A stretch of DNA of 16,335 bases from Pseudomonadota bacterium (GTDB lineage: Bacteria > Myxococcota > Bradymonadia > UBA4248). The translations under genes and the position numbers were made by a program. The notes under the pieces were generated by a model. It was not told where the DNA came from, did not search any database, and was given only the letters and a program-made list of their open reading frames with translations. Shown in pieces: positions 1-7,606 of the stretch; position 1 is the stretch's first letter, and each line of letters opens with the position of its first letter. The stretch lies in the NCBI GenBank assembly GCA_017629415.1, contig JAGBXG010000001.1:1-16335 (forward strand), written 5' to 3'.

Positions 1-262
1 CAAATTAAAATCATAGAAGTTTAGTTTATACTAACATACAAATATACATATTAAATTCAACATATTGCAGTTTTTACCGCATATCATGTGCAACAACTGA
101 ATGGCATATCATGTAATGTTTGGATTATAATAATATGAAATACATGATAAAAAAGTACAAAATAATACAAAATAAATAGATGAATTTCAATCAAGAATAT
201 GCAGGACAATATGCGAAAGAAAGCTTGATATATATCCTGCATAAATTTAGGCCGGATTCAGC
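1..262. other. AT-rich left flank, no gene recognised
   Basis: This is very AT-rich non-coding DNA downstream of rsmB. Two exact copies of the 11-mer GCATATCATGT lie at 79-89 and 104-114, 25 bp apart, which could be a direct-repeat operator for a gene beyond the left edge. An inverted repeat with arms ATGCAGGA (199-206) and TCCTGCAT (235-242) encloses a 28-base loop just past the rsmB stop. It lacks a clear U-tract on the rsmB strand, so it is not called a terminator. Nothing else is supported. Confidence 0.4.
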
Positions 263-1918
263 TTATGATTTTGACACACGTCTGAAGCGTGCGACAAAAA
301 ATCCGTCGCAGCCATCGACATGAGGCAGGAATTTAATTTGGGATGCCGGTGCATGGCCGCCCAAACATTCCGGAGGAAGTATGTCTGCTTCGTAGTTGGG
401 GTGTCTTTGTAAAAATGCTTCCACCTGGTCTTCGCATTCTTCGCGAGTAATGGTGCAAACGGCATAGACGAGGACACCGCCAACGGATAAATGCCGGCAG
501 ACGTTGTCTAAAATTTCGCGCTGAAGAATGACGAGTGAATCAATGGCTTCGGTCGTACGTGTCAGCTTAACTTCGGGGTGGCGTCTGAGCACGCCAAGAC
601 CGGAGCAAGGCGCATCGACAAGAATGACATCGAACGGGGCAAGCGGCACACTGCCGCCAACAGTCAGATCGCGGACTTTGGTGACCAGCGGCAGCTTTGA
701 AAAATGTTTTTGGTGATAATCGCGAAGCCGTTCCAATTTGTTGGCATAAAGATCGGTGCTCAAAATCGCATATTTGCGGCCAGTTTTGTCGCAGGCAATT
801 TCATCCAGCATGTGAATCGTTTTGCCGCCCAAGCCGGCACAAGCATCCCAAATATGAATTTCTTCTTTATCTGGCATCCAGGAAGCTGGCCTGTTCAAAG
901 CTCGGACTGCAAGTTGTGCTGCTTCGTCTTGAACGCAGACTTCGCCGCGTTCCAAAGCTTCGTCGATCGAGTCATGACGCGATATCACGGCGCAGGAAGA
1001 TTCGGGCAACAGGGGTGTGGGCGTCACAGAGACACCTTGCAACGCCAAAATATCGGCCATACTTGTCTTGGACTCATTGACACGCAAAATCATCTTGGGC
1101 ACCGAAAGCATGCTTTCCGCGATGGCCTCTGCCTGCGGCCCAAACTCGCGCTGGAGCAATCGAGCCAAATCATCGTTTAAACTGTAACGGATGGCAAAAT
1201 CGGTCAGTGTGTCGCCGGTGGGTTTGAATTTCAGCCCTTCAGGAGATTCATGACGCGCCACTGCCTTGCGCAAAAGGGCATTGCAATAACCGCTTGCAGC
1301 TTTGTTACGCAGCCTTTTTACGACATCGACACTGGTGGAAACGATGGAATATGCAGGCACACGATCCAAAAAAACGAGCTGATACATGGCACTGCGCAAT
1401 GTCATTTTAACAACAGAATCCGCACGTCTGAGCATCTCCGGCTCAATATCCGACCATAAGGCATCGATCAAGCGCATGTTGGAAAGTGTGCCGTAAAAAA
1501 TGCGTGTCGCCAGCACTTTATCCAGTTCATTGAGGGCGCTGCGTCTCATGGCAACATCCCACACAATATTGGAAAAGCCGCCCTCATCAATGCGCATCAG
1601 CGTTTCAACAACGAGTTCTCGAGGGTTTGAGGTACCTTGCCGTACATCTTTTTCATGTCCGCGCTTCGTCTTAGGTTCGACATGCCAAGGCGCACGCGCT
1701 TGTGCGCTATCCGACGCAGTTTTTATCGTTGTTCCCGGCTGTTCGGAACGGGATTGAGCCTGACGATTGCCTTGCTGACCTTGCTTGTGATCCGAACGCT
1801 TACCGGCTTTGGCATTATGCCGGGAAGAATCCAAAGCAGCACGGCGTTTAGGCGGCGCAAACCCAAGTTCCTGGCTGTCTTTCGCTGTCTGATGTCGAGG
1901 TTTCTTATTGTCTGACAT
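263..1918 (-). CDS. rsmB: 16S rRNA m5C967 methyltransferase RsmB (Sun/Fmu family)
   Basis: This cytoplasmic SAM-dependent RNA methyltransferase makes 5-methylcytosine at the position equivalent to C967 of 16S rRNA. Visible in the 551-residue product are a basic Lys/Arg/Gln-rich low-complexity extension (1-95), a NusB-like all-helical domain (about 98-235) and a Rossmann methyltransferase domain (about 270-547). Motif I is DACAGLGGK at 358-366 (family form usually DACAAPGGK). Motif IV is DAPCSGLG with C438, and motif VI holds C488 in AVCT; these are the two cysteines expected in the family. GCDGFFVARF closes the fold at 537-546. The NusB domain argues for RsmB rather than RsmF or a eukaryote-type NOP2. 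The start at 1918 is chosen because GGAT lies about 9 bp upstream. An in-frame ATG at 1972 would add 18 residues across a 12-bp tandem repeat and has no ribosome site. The roughly 95-residue N-terminal extension is longer than in E. coli RsmB (about 430 residues). Confidence 0.93.
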   Translation of the reverse strand: MSDNKKPRHQTAKDSQELGFAPPKRRAALDSSRHNAKAGKRSDHKQGQQGNRQAQSRSEQPGTTIKTASDSAQARAPWHVEPKTKRGHEKDVRQGTSNPRELVVETLMRIDEGGFSNIVWDVAMRRSALNELDKVLATRIFYGTLSNMRLIDALWSDIEPEMLRRADSVVKMTLRSAMYQLVFLDRVPAYSIVSTSVDVVKRLRNKAASGYCNALLRKAVARHESPEGLKFKPTGDTLTDFAIRYSLNDDLARLLQREFGPQAEAIAESMLSVPKMILRVNESKTSMADILALQGVSVTPTPLLPESSCAVISRHDSIDEALERGEVCVQDEAAQLAVRALNRPASWMPDKEEIHIWDACAGLGGKTIHMLDEIACDKTGRKYAILSTDLYANKLERLRDYHQKHFSKLPLVTKVRDLTVGGSVPLAPFDVILVDAPCSGLGVLRRHPEVKLTRTTEAIDSLVILQREILDNVCRHLSVGGVLVYAVCTITREECEDQVEAFLQRHPNYEADILPPECLGGHAPASQIKFLPHVDGCDGFFVARFRRVSKS

Positions 1919-2156
1919 GTCGATTATCCAAATGTGCGTGATAATGTGCGTGAAATTTATTGCATGACGCAAATATTGAAGCTGCCAGGCATGACTGACA
2001 TGCTTTTATAAATTGTTTTCGTCCCCCCAACCCCAAAATGGCGCATATTTAAGAATGCAAAGCCTTGGGTGCAAGCATTTTATCACAAAACCCTTCGCTT
2101 TTAACGATGACATGAAAAGTCAAATGCACTTTCAGCAAATTGTATATCAGTGGCGC

Positions 2157-2194
2157 GGCTATGTTAGGCAGGTGATACCTGCCTAACATACGCC
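2157..2194 (-). repeat. Bulged hairpin repeat, 14-bp inner stem
   Basis: Arms TATGTTAGGCAGGT (2160-2173) and ACCTGCCTAACATA (2177-2190) pair perfectly over 14 bp around loop GAT. One unpaired C (2191) is followed by GCC (2192-2194), which pairs with GGC (2157-2159). The bulge position and TAT/ATA junction match the other family members, but the stem sequence is different. Strand is given as the one where the bulged base reads G. No GTAG is adjacent. Confidence 0.75.
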
Positions 2195-2200
2195 TTGCAT

Positions 2201-2239
2201 GCGCGGCTATTTCGCCCAAAAGGGCTCAATACGCCGCGC
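2201..2239 (-). repeat. Bulged hairpin repeat, GC-rich outer stem
   Basis: The outer arms GCGCGGC (2201-2207) and GCCGCGC (2233-2239) are perfect. The inner arms TATTTCGCCC (2208-2217) and GGGCTCAATA (2222-2231) pair at 8 of 10 positions around loop AAAA. The single unpaired C is at 2232, the same register as in the neighbouring hairpin 7 bp away. Confidence 0.75.
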
Positions 2240-2310
2240 AAAATATCGCATATGTTGAAGTCAATGCCCCCAAAACGTCAGTCACGCATGCTAAGAGCAA
2301 GGTAAACTGT

Positions 2311-2475
2311 CCTCACGGTGTACGCAAAGTTGAAAATCTCTTGTAAATCAGAACATTGTAGAGATGCAACATGAGATACAGAGGCTCATTTTGCACCATC
2401 AAAATCAACATAGCGTTCAGAACCTGCCAGATTTCCCCAAAATGTAAGTTCCCATTGTAGATGCCAAGGGGCTCA
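2311..2475. repeat. Decayed copies of the window's dispersed repeat
   Basis: CACGGTGTACGCAAAGTT (2314-2331) is the exact reverse complement of 13495-13512. At 2444-2475 a segment running from GTAAGTTCCCATTGT to CCAAGGGGCTCA matches 7832-7862 with substitutions and resembles 13437-13458. The downstream arm of the CCAAGGGGC hairpin is degraded here, so this looks like an old copy. Confidence 0.6.
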
Positions 2476-2620
2476 TCAACTCCACAAGGACTTTGGACTG
2501 CCAAAACCGTTTGACTTAAAGATACAAAAAGACTCACAGAACAAAAAAGTCCGCTTCAAAGACTTCATTTTAAGCATGACGCAATGCGTTAAACCCTAGG
2601 TGTGATGCCGATTTTCTGCA

Positions 2621-2649
2621 TTGTCAGGGCAATTTGAAGTCGTTATAAA
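2621..2649 (+). promoter_or_regulatory. Sigma70-type promoter of the TRAP operon
   Basis: A TTGTCA -35 (2621-2626) and TATAAA -10 (2644-2649) are separated by exactly 17 bp, each one base from consensus. A start point near 2656 would place the GGGAG ribosome site (2662-2666) and ATG 2673 very close to the transcript's 5' end. Confidence 0.6.
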
Positions 2650-2672
2650 AGCCGTCTCATTGGGAGCCTGTT

Positions 2673-3830
2673 ATGATGGATCCCAAGAGATTCGAAATCT
2701 TTTGTCACAATTTGTATCAGGCATTTAAGATGAAAAAAACGTTATGTGCTGTTGCGTTTTTGACCCTGTTTTCGGGGTGTTCCATTCAAAAAATGGCCGG
2801 CGAAGCCGTGATCGAATACACACACGATCAAGCTGTGCCTTATTTGATGGCGCAAGGCGACCTCGCGTCGGCATGCCAGATGGGGCAAAGTCTTGGACCT
2901 GTCTTGGCATCTTTCAGCCGCGTTGATTTGCAACCCCAGAATATCGGTATCGCTACCCATATGGCCGCAGGTATGTGCGCCGAATTTGATCAGCGTACCG
3001 CAGAACTCGCTCGGCTCAGAGCTTTGCATGAAAATCGTACTTCTGAGGCACAAGATGCGCTGATTCGTGAAAAACAGGGACATCGGCTCGCCGCTCTTCG
3101 TATGATTCAAGCCTACGAAGATGCCATGATGACTTTTGGCGATATGAGTCAGCAATGTCGTCATTTTGAGAATACTACCGATGAATTGCTCTCATTGTTA
3201 GGATTAGCTTCCGGCGCTCTCGGGCTTTTGCACGAATTCAATAGTGAAAAATCGATCGGCATTTCCCTCGAAGTCACCAGCATTATTGAAAAATCAGCCT
3301 CATGCTTTGATGACGATAAATGGTGGGGGCTCCCTACCGCTTTACGTGCCGCTTTGTGGCTCAGCATTCCCGGCGCGGGTCCAGAAGGCGTGGATCCCAT
3401 TCAGGCCATGCAGGATGCCGCTAAAAAAGGCGATGCACAAGGCGTTCTTCTGGCCAGAGCGATGCTCGTCATGATGGCAAATTCCATCGGCAAATCCGAT
3501 ATCATGTGTCAAGCACTTGCTGAAATCCCCGATGCCCAAACGCTCAATCCTGAATATGCTCTCCTCAATGCCTATGCAACAAGCATGATGACACATCAGG
3601 CCGATATTGCATGGACAAAAGAAAAAGGCCATAGAGCGCCTTTCATGCAGAGCCAATGCCCGGCAGCCCAAAGCGAACCCATGCTCGATCAGAGTCAAAT
3701 GGATGATCTGCTCGATGGCCTTTTGGATGAAGAAGAAACCGCAGAAACACCTGCTCAAACGCAGGTACTGCCAGAAACAACGCCTCAAACGATAACTGAA
3801 ACAACACCAGCAGCATCTATGGCACAATAA
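2673..3830 (+). CDS. TatT-like TRAP-transporter-associated lipoprotein
   Basis: This is predicted to be a lipid-anchored, all-helical lipoprotein working with the TRAP transporter encoded just downstream. The signal peptide hydrophobic core ends in LFSGC (lipid-attached Cys36). After it, CSIQKMAGEAVIEY resembles the start of TatT (TRAP T-component) proteins, which are helical TPR-like lipoproteins that bind the P component in Treponema. The rest, to about residue 330, is helical with paired Cys and Trp residues but no catalytic motif. Residues 344-355 form an acidic tail motif (DDLLDGLLDEEE), followed by a Thr/Pro/Glu-rich end. Two in-frame starts compete. ATG 2673 has a strong GGGAG site 6 bp upstream but gives a 19-residue n-region. 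ATG 2730 gives a textbook signal peptide (MKKTLCAVAFLTLFSGC) with only AGG as ribosome site. The assignment rests on the N-terminal pattern and operon position; a search could show an unrelated helical lipoprotein. Confidence 0.55.
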   Translation: MMDPKRFEIFCHNLYQAFKMKKTLCAVAFLTLFSGCSIQKMAGEAVIEYTHDQAVPYLMAQGDLASACQMGQSLGPVLASFSRVDLQPQNIGIATHMAAGMCAEFDQRTAELARLRALHENRTSEAQDALIREKQGHRLAALRMIQAYEDAMMTFGDMSQQCRHFENTTDELLSLLGLASGALGLLHEFNSEKSIGISLEVTSIIEKSASCFDDDKWWGLPTALRAALWLSIPGAGPEGVDPIQAMQDAAKKGDAQGVLLARAMLVMMANSIGKSDIMCQALAEIPDAQTLNPEYALLNAYATSMMTHQADIAWTKEKGHRAPFMQSQCPAAQSEPMLDQSQMDDLLDGLLDEEETAETPAQTQVLPETTPQTITETTPAASMAQ

Positions 3831-3852
3831 TTTATTATCTTGATGTCGTCGT

Positions 3853-3879
3853 CAGAGCCTTAAATAGCTTAATGCTCTG
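3853..3879 (+). other. Intergenic hairpin between TatT-like and binding-protein genes
   Basis: CAGAGC (3853-3858) pairs with GCTCTG (3874-3879). TTAA (3860-3863) pairs with TTAA (3869-3872) inside, across one C/T mismatch. No U-tract follows, so it is more likely an mRNA processing or stability structure than a terminator. It lies in the 173-bp gap before the binding-protein gene. Confidence 0.4.
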
Positions 3880-4003
3880 TATAAGGATCTCCAGTGAAAG
3901 ACGGCATAACGCTGATGTATGTCCAAAATATGAAATATGGAATCATAAAGCACAAATCATTCCCCCATTTTCATCTTCATTCTTGAAACATAAGGAAGGA
4001 ACC

Positions 4004-5014
4004 ATGAAAAAAAACATTCTGCCATTCTGTCTCTTTGCACTTGCAACCTGTGGACTTGCCGCTAACGCTGTTGCCGGTGAAGCGCGCACATTATGTGTTT
4101 ATGACCCATCCGGTGCCAATGGAGACGCTTTCGCCACCATGAAAGATTATCAGGTCGCCGCTTCACAATGGGGGTATGATCTCGAACTCAAGCCTTATAC
4201 CAACGAAAAAACTGCCAGTGATGATTTTAAAGCAAAAAAATGTGATGCCGTATTTCTGACCGGTGTTCGTGCCAGAAGTTTCTCTAAAATGGCTTCCACA
4301 CTTGAGGCGATGGGCGCACTCCCCAGCTATGAACTGCTCGGCGAAGCCATTACATTGCTGGCACAGCCTAAAGCCGCAAAATTCATGAAAAATGGCGACT
4401 ACGAAACCGCCATGATTACACCAATGGGCGCCGTTTATCTGATGCTCAGAGACAGAAGCTGGCAAACTATCGAAGATATCGCCGGAAAACGTGTCACAAC
4501 CATCGATTTCGATGAAGCCGCCATTCACATGGTCAAACTGTCCGGAGCTTCGATGGTGTCCGCAGATATCTCCACATTTGCTGGCATCTTTAATAATGGT
4601 GCCGCCGATATTTGCTACTCACCGACAACCGCTTTTAAACCTCTCGAACTCGAAAAAGGCGTTAAAGAAAAAGGCGGCATCGTCCGTTATCCTATCGCAC
4701 AACTGACAGGACAAATCCTGATTCACTCCGATAAATTTACACCTGATTTCGCTCAAAAATCTCGCCAGTACGGCGCAGAAAACTACAATAAAATCGTGCA
4801 GATCTCGACAAAAGCTGACAACGCTATCGATAAAAAGTATTGGATCGATCTCAATAAATCCGCCCAAGACAGATACGACCAGCTCTTCCTCGATGTCCGC
4901 ATCAAACTTCGCGATGAAAATAAAATTTATGACAAAAATACACTCTCCATCATGCGTCGTCTGCGTTGCAGCAAAGATAACACGCGTTCAGAGTGTGCAC
5001 AGAAACGTGAATAA
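4004..5014 (+). CDS. AdeT/DUF6091-family TRAP periplasmic solute-binding protein
   Basis: This exported binding protein is the likely P component of the TRAP system. The 336-residue precursor has a Sec signal peptide with cleavage expected after AVA (24). The mature part begins with the family-typical segment TLCVYDPSGANGDAF (29-43). Other hallmark segments are KKCDAVFLTGVRAR (78-91), ALPSYE (105-110), ADISTFAGIFNNGAADI (187-203), FKPLELEKG (211-219), GGIVRYPIAQLTGQI (224-238), KYWIDL (278-283) and a Cys-containing C-terminus (C322, C331). The cysteines at 31, 80 and 204 look like disulfide candidates. The family is sometimes labelled AdeT after an Acinetobacter protein described as efflux-linked; the sequence and neighbours here point to binding-protein-dependent uptake instead. 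Substrate is not predictable from sequence. The start at 4004 is supported by AAGGAAGGA 3 bp upstream; a longer open frame from 3872 has no signal peptide. Confidence 0.85.
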   Translation: MKKNILPFCLFALATCGLAANAVAGEARTLCVYDPSGANGDAFATMKDYQVAASQWGYDLELKPYTNEKTASDDFKAKKCDAVFLTGVRARSFSKMASTLEAMGALPSYELLGEAITLLAQPKAAKFMKNGDYETAMITPMGAVYLMLRDRSWQTIEDIAGKRVTTIDFDEAAIHMVKLSGASMVSADISTFAGIFNNGAADICYSPTTAFKPLELEKGVKEKGGIVRYPIAQLTGQILIHSDKFTPDFAQKSRQYGAENYNKIVQISTKADNAIDKKYWIDLNKSAQDRYDQLFLDVRIKLRDENKIYDKNTLSIMRRLRCSKDNTRSECAQKRE

Positions 5015-5030
5015 TTTCACATCATAAGAT

Positions 5031-5055
5031 GCCGCTGTCAAACACAGCGGCTTTT
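5031..5055 (+). terminator. Hairpin terminator/attenuator after the binding-protein gene
   Basis: An 8-bp perfect stem, GCCGCTGT (5031-5038) with ACAGCGGC (5044-5051), has a 5-base loop and is followed by TTTTC. It begins 17 bp after the stop. The short U-run suggests partial termination, so the upstream genes would be made in excess of the permease. Confidence 0.6.
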
Positions 5056-5109
5056 CATCATTTTGAAATATGAAAGCCTCAAAAAGCTTTTTCATGACTT
5101 TGATAACAT

Positions 5110-5142
5110 GCCGCTGCTTTGCAGCGGCTAAACTTGTTTTTT
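5110..5142 (+). terminator. Second hairpin terminator/attenuator before the permease gene
   Basis: An 8-bp perfect stem, GCCGCTGC (5110-5117) with GCAGCGGC (5121-5128), has loop TTT. A six-base U-tract at 5137-5142 lies 8 bases past the stem. The stem is nearly identical to the hairpin at 5031-5051. It ends about 25 bp before the permease start, leaving little room for a separate promoter. Confidence 0.5.
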
Positions 5143-5168
5143 AGATTTGTTTCTCATTGGAAATGCCT

Positions 5169-7568
5169 ATGATGAAAAAACTTTCCATACTCATGACCTC
5201 GGTGCCATTGGCCTTGCTCCTTATCGGCATCGTGCTCTGTGCCACCATGGAAAACTTGCACAGCACGATGCTGGATATCGGCGAAAAACAATGGTCTGGT
5301 TATTCCGAATTGCGACAGCCGGCTGAAAAACCAGATTGTGATCCCAATGCTGCCCCTCAAGCTGCACCTGCCCAGGCAGATGAAGACGATGCTTTGCTCG
5401 ACGACCTCTTTGGCGAAGAAGAAGAAACCGTCAGCGAAGAAGCCGTTGCCGCCGCACGTGCTGTATGCCTCGAAAAAATTCAGAAATATGAAAATATCGT
5501 GGCTCGTCAAAATGATGGTAGCCTCAAAACATTTGTCAGCATTGAACGTGCGGTTTCCAATATCGCCTCAGAATCCGTAGCATTCGGAAAACACTTCCTG
5601 ATCCTCATCTTTATCTTCTGCGGCCTTGCGGCAACGCTTCAGCGTCAACACCTGGGATTGCGGACACCAATGTCCACACGTGACGATAGAGCCTCTCAAA
5701 TTGCACAGCTCATTGGCAACCTCATCGTCATGTTCTCGTTCCTTGCCTACTATCGACAAGATTTGCAGTCCGGGGTCGATAATGTCTCCGACTTGCCCAT
5801 TTATTGGATGGTGGGATTTGGGTTGATGGCTTTGACCAATGCATGGCTCATCTACAAACCACTCAAACCTGAACTGGCTGCAGAAGGAACTGCGACTGAT
5901 ATCAAACCTGCTGTCTCGTCAGAAAACCAGATTACCAACAAATCAGAATCCAATTCAAACCTTGAAAACAAATCAGAATCCGCAGCAAAGTCTGAATCCC
6001 AGACCGAAGCTGATGCAAAGTCCGAATCACAGTCCGAAGCTGATGTAAAGTCCGAATCACAGACCGAAGCTGATGCAAAGCCTGAATCCCAGACCGAAGC
6101 TGATGCAAAGTCTGAATCACAGACCGAAGCTGATGCAAAGCCTGAATCCACAGCTGAATCTGATAAGAAAACGAATAAGGACGCAGGGAAAACACCTAAA
6201 CCGAAGAATACAATTGGCCAAATGTTATTAGGCATTCCTCTGTATGCTTATATGGCTTGGATTTGCGGATTCTATTTTGCATTTATTGAAAATCATTTTG
6301 CGGGTGTCGGGATTTATCTGAACCAGATGACCGAACATGCAGATCTTTATACGAATGTGGCGTTGTATGTCTTTGCCGGCATGATGTTGAAATACACAGA
6401 TATTGCTGACAAATTCATGGCGTTGTTGCGTCCTTGGAAATTTTCACCCGAATTGCTTGTTTTCATCCTCGTCTTGGCATCTGCCATACCGACAGCCTAT
6501 TCAGGCGCTTCCGGTATCTTTGTCATTGCAGCAGGCGCGATTATTTTCCGTGAGCTCAAGCATGCAGGCGCGCGAGATTCTTTAGCGATTGCCGGTACAG
6601 CAATGAGCGGTTCCATGGGAATTGTACTCAGCCCTTGCCTGTTGGTCGTTATCATTGCCGCCTTGAACAAAGATGTCACCACGACAGAACTTTTCAGTGC
6701 TGGATTTTCGATTTTCTGCGTCAATATTTTTGTCTTTGCCATTGCCATCTTTACGATGAAAAAACAGCGTGTTTCCTGCGCAAATCCGCTCATTGCTTTC
6801 CCAGCCATGTGCAAAGCAGTTGTGCCTGTATTGCCGTATATCGCAATTGCTGCCGCCGTTTTATTGGCATTCCGTTACGGTTTAGGGGCTGCTTTTGATG
6901 AGTATTCTGCTCCGGTACTTTTGCCATTAGTTCTGATTGTTCTTCTCATTTATGATCGTATCATTGCTAAACGTACTTGGAAAAAGCTTCAAGCTTCATC
7001 CGATGAGGCTAAAAAAGCCGAAACGCCTGAACCTGATGGCATCATTAAAAGCTTGCTCAATGCCGTAAATTCGACATCAATTCATGCAGGCGGTTTGCTC
7101 AGCCTTATGACGCTGTCCATCTGCATCGGCGGCATCATCGATAGAGCACACTTAAATGAGCTTTTGCCTCAAACCTTTAGCAGTCCAATACTCGCTATGG
7201 CCGTCCTGTTCGTGATCCTGGTCATTATTGGTATGATTATGGATCCCTATGGAGCTGTCATTCTTGTATCGGCGACATTGACGCAAATTGCCGCTGCCAA
7301 CGGCATCGGTGCTGTACACTTCTGGATGACAGTGCTTTGTGCTTTCGAGTTAGGCTATCTCACACCGCCGGTCGCACTCAATCAGCTGCTGACGCGTCAA
7401 GTTGTCGGTGAAAAGGCATATGAATATGAAAATAGTCCAGACCGACCCAAAAACTTCTGGTGGCGTCATGAACGCATCATGCTGCCCGTTGCCGTTAAAG
7501 GCTTAGTTTTATTGCTCGTCGCATTTATGCCGCTTATCATAAACATCATCAGATGGAAGATGAGATAA
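5169..7568 (+). CDS. Fused TRAP transporter permease (Q-like plus M/DctM-like)
   Basis: This predicted inner-membrane permease would move the bound solute using an ion gradient. Numbering is for the 799-residue product. The small-subunit (Q-like) part has a transmembrane helix near 6-26, a periplasmic loop with an acidic motif (DDALLDDLFGEEEE, 73-86), then helices near 140-156, 180-196 and 212-230. A Ser/Glu/Lys/Thr-rich linker with 10-residue tandem repeats spans about 236-350. The large-subunit (M-like) part spans about 351-799, with many helices and TRAP-M-type segments such as PTAYSGASGIFVIAAGAI (441-458) and AMSGSMGIVLSPCLLVVIIA (478-497). Q-M fusions are known in TRAP systems; the long repeat linker is unusual. 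The start at 5169 is chosen for GGA 7 bp upstream; ATG 5172 and a TTG at 5157 in the same frame are alternatives. It is the third gene of the operon, with two hairpins separating it from the binding-protein gene. Confidence 0.8.
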   Translation: MMKKLSILMTSVPLALLLIGIVLCATMENLHSTMLDIGEKQWSGYSELRQPAEKPDCDPNAAPQAAPAQADEDDALLDDLFGEEEETVSEEAVAAARAVCLEKIQKYENIVARQNDGSLKTFVSIERAVSNIASESVAFGKHFLILIFIFCGLAATLQRQHLGLRTPMSTRDDRASQIAQLIGNLIVMFSFLAYYRQDLQSGVDNVSDLPIYWMVGFGLMALTNAWLIYKPLKPELAAEGTATDIKPAVSSENQITNKSESNSNLENKSESAAKSESQTEADAKSESQSEADVKSESQTEADAKPESQTEADAKSESQTEADAKPESTAESDKKTNKDAGKTPKPKNTIGQMLLGIPLYAYMAWICGFYFAFIENHFAGVGIYLNQMTEHADLYTNVALYVFAGMMLKYTDIADKFMALLRPWKFSPELLVFILVLASAIPTAYSGASGIFVIAAGAIIFRELKHAGARDSLAIAGTAMSGSMGIVLSPCLLVVIIAALNKDVTTTELFSAGFSIFCVNIFVFAIAIFTMKKQRVSCANPLIAFPAMCKAVVPVLPYIAIAAAVLLAFRYGLGAAFDEYSAPVLLPLVLIVLLIYDRIIAKRTWKKLQASSDEAKKAETPEPDGIIKSLLNAVNSTSIHAGGLLSLMTLSICIGGIIDRAHLNELLPQTFSSPILAMAVLFVILVIIGMIMDPYGAVILVSATLTQIAAANGIGAVHFWMTVLCAFELGYLTPPVALNQLLTRQVVGEKAYEYENSPDRPKNFWWRHERIMLPVAVKGLVLLLVAFMPLIINIIRWKMR
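5991..6140 (+). repeat. 30-bp tandem repeat inside the permease linker
   Basis: Five consecutive 30-bp units (starting at 5991, 6021, 6051, 6081 and 6111) and a degenerate sixth encode variants of SESQTEADAK. Units differ at a few bases (for example tctgaa/tccgaa/cctgaa), so the array is not freshly duplicated. Being a multiple of three, gain or loss of a unit keeps the frame, and copy number can vary without breaking the permease. The opposite strand stays open across it, which is a by-product of the repeat. Confidence 0.9.
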
Positions 7569-7606
7569 ATTTAAAATCTTTCTGAATGATGCATTTTCTT
7601 TTGACA

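Larger units (their letters stand above)
1919..2672. other. Divergent intergenic region, gene-free, repeat-bearing
   Basis: About 750 bp separate rsmB (minus) from the TRAP operon (plus). No convincing gene was found; the open frame at 2313-2537 (minus) falls across decayed repeats. Contents: a 12-bp-period direct repeat of AATGTGCGTG (1931-1940 and 1943-1952) in the rsmB leader; two adjacent bulged hairpins (2157-2194 and 2201-2239); an 18-mer at 2314-2331 that recurs inverted at 13495-13512; a decayed repeat at 2444-2475; and the TRAP operon promoter at 2621-2649. No convincing rsmB promoter was recognised. Confidence 0.55.

Noticed and set aside
199..242. rsmB terminator
   Set aside because: The inverted repeat has a 28-base loop and no U-tract on the rsmB strand.
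704..1180. 158-codon plus-strand open frame
   Set aside because: It is antisense to the conserved methyltransferase domain of rsmB.
2313..2537. 74-codon open frame on the minus strand
   Set aside because: It runs through decayed repeats; its translation resembles other repeat copies only because the DNA is shared. No ribosome site.
5852..6235. 127-codon open frame antisense to the permease linker
   Set aside because: It stays open because the 30-bp array repeats in frame; no start signals.
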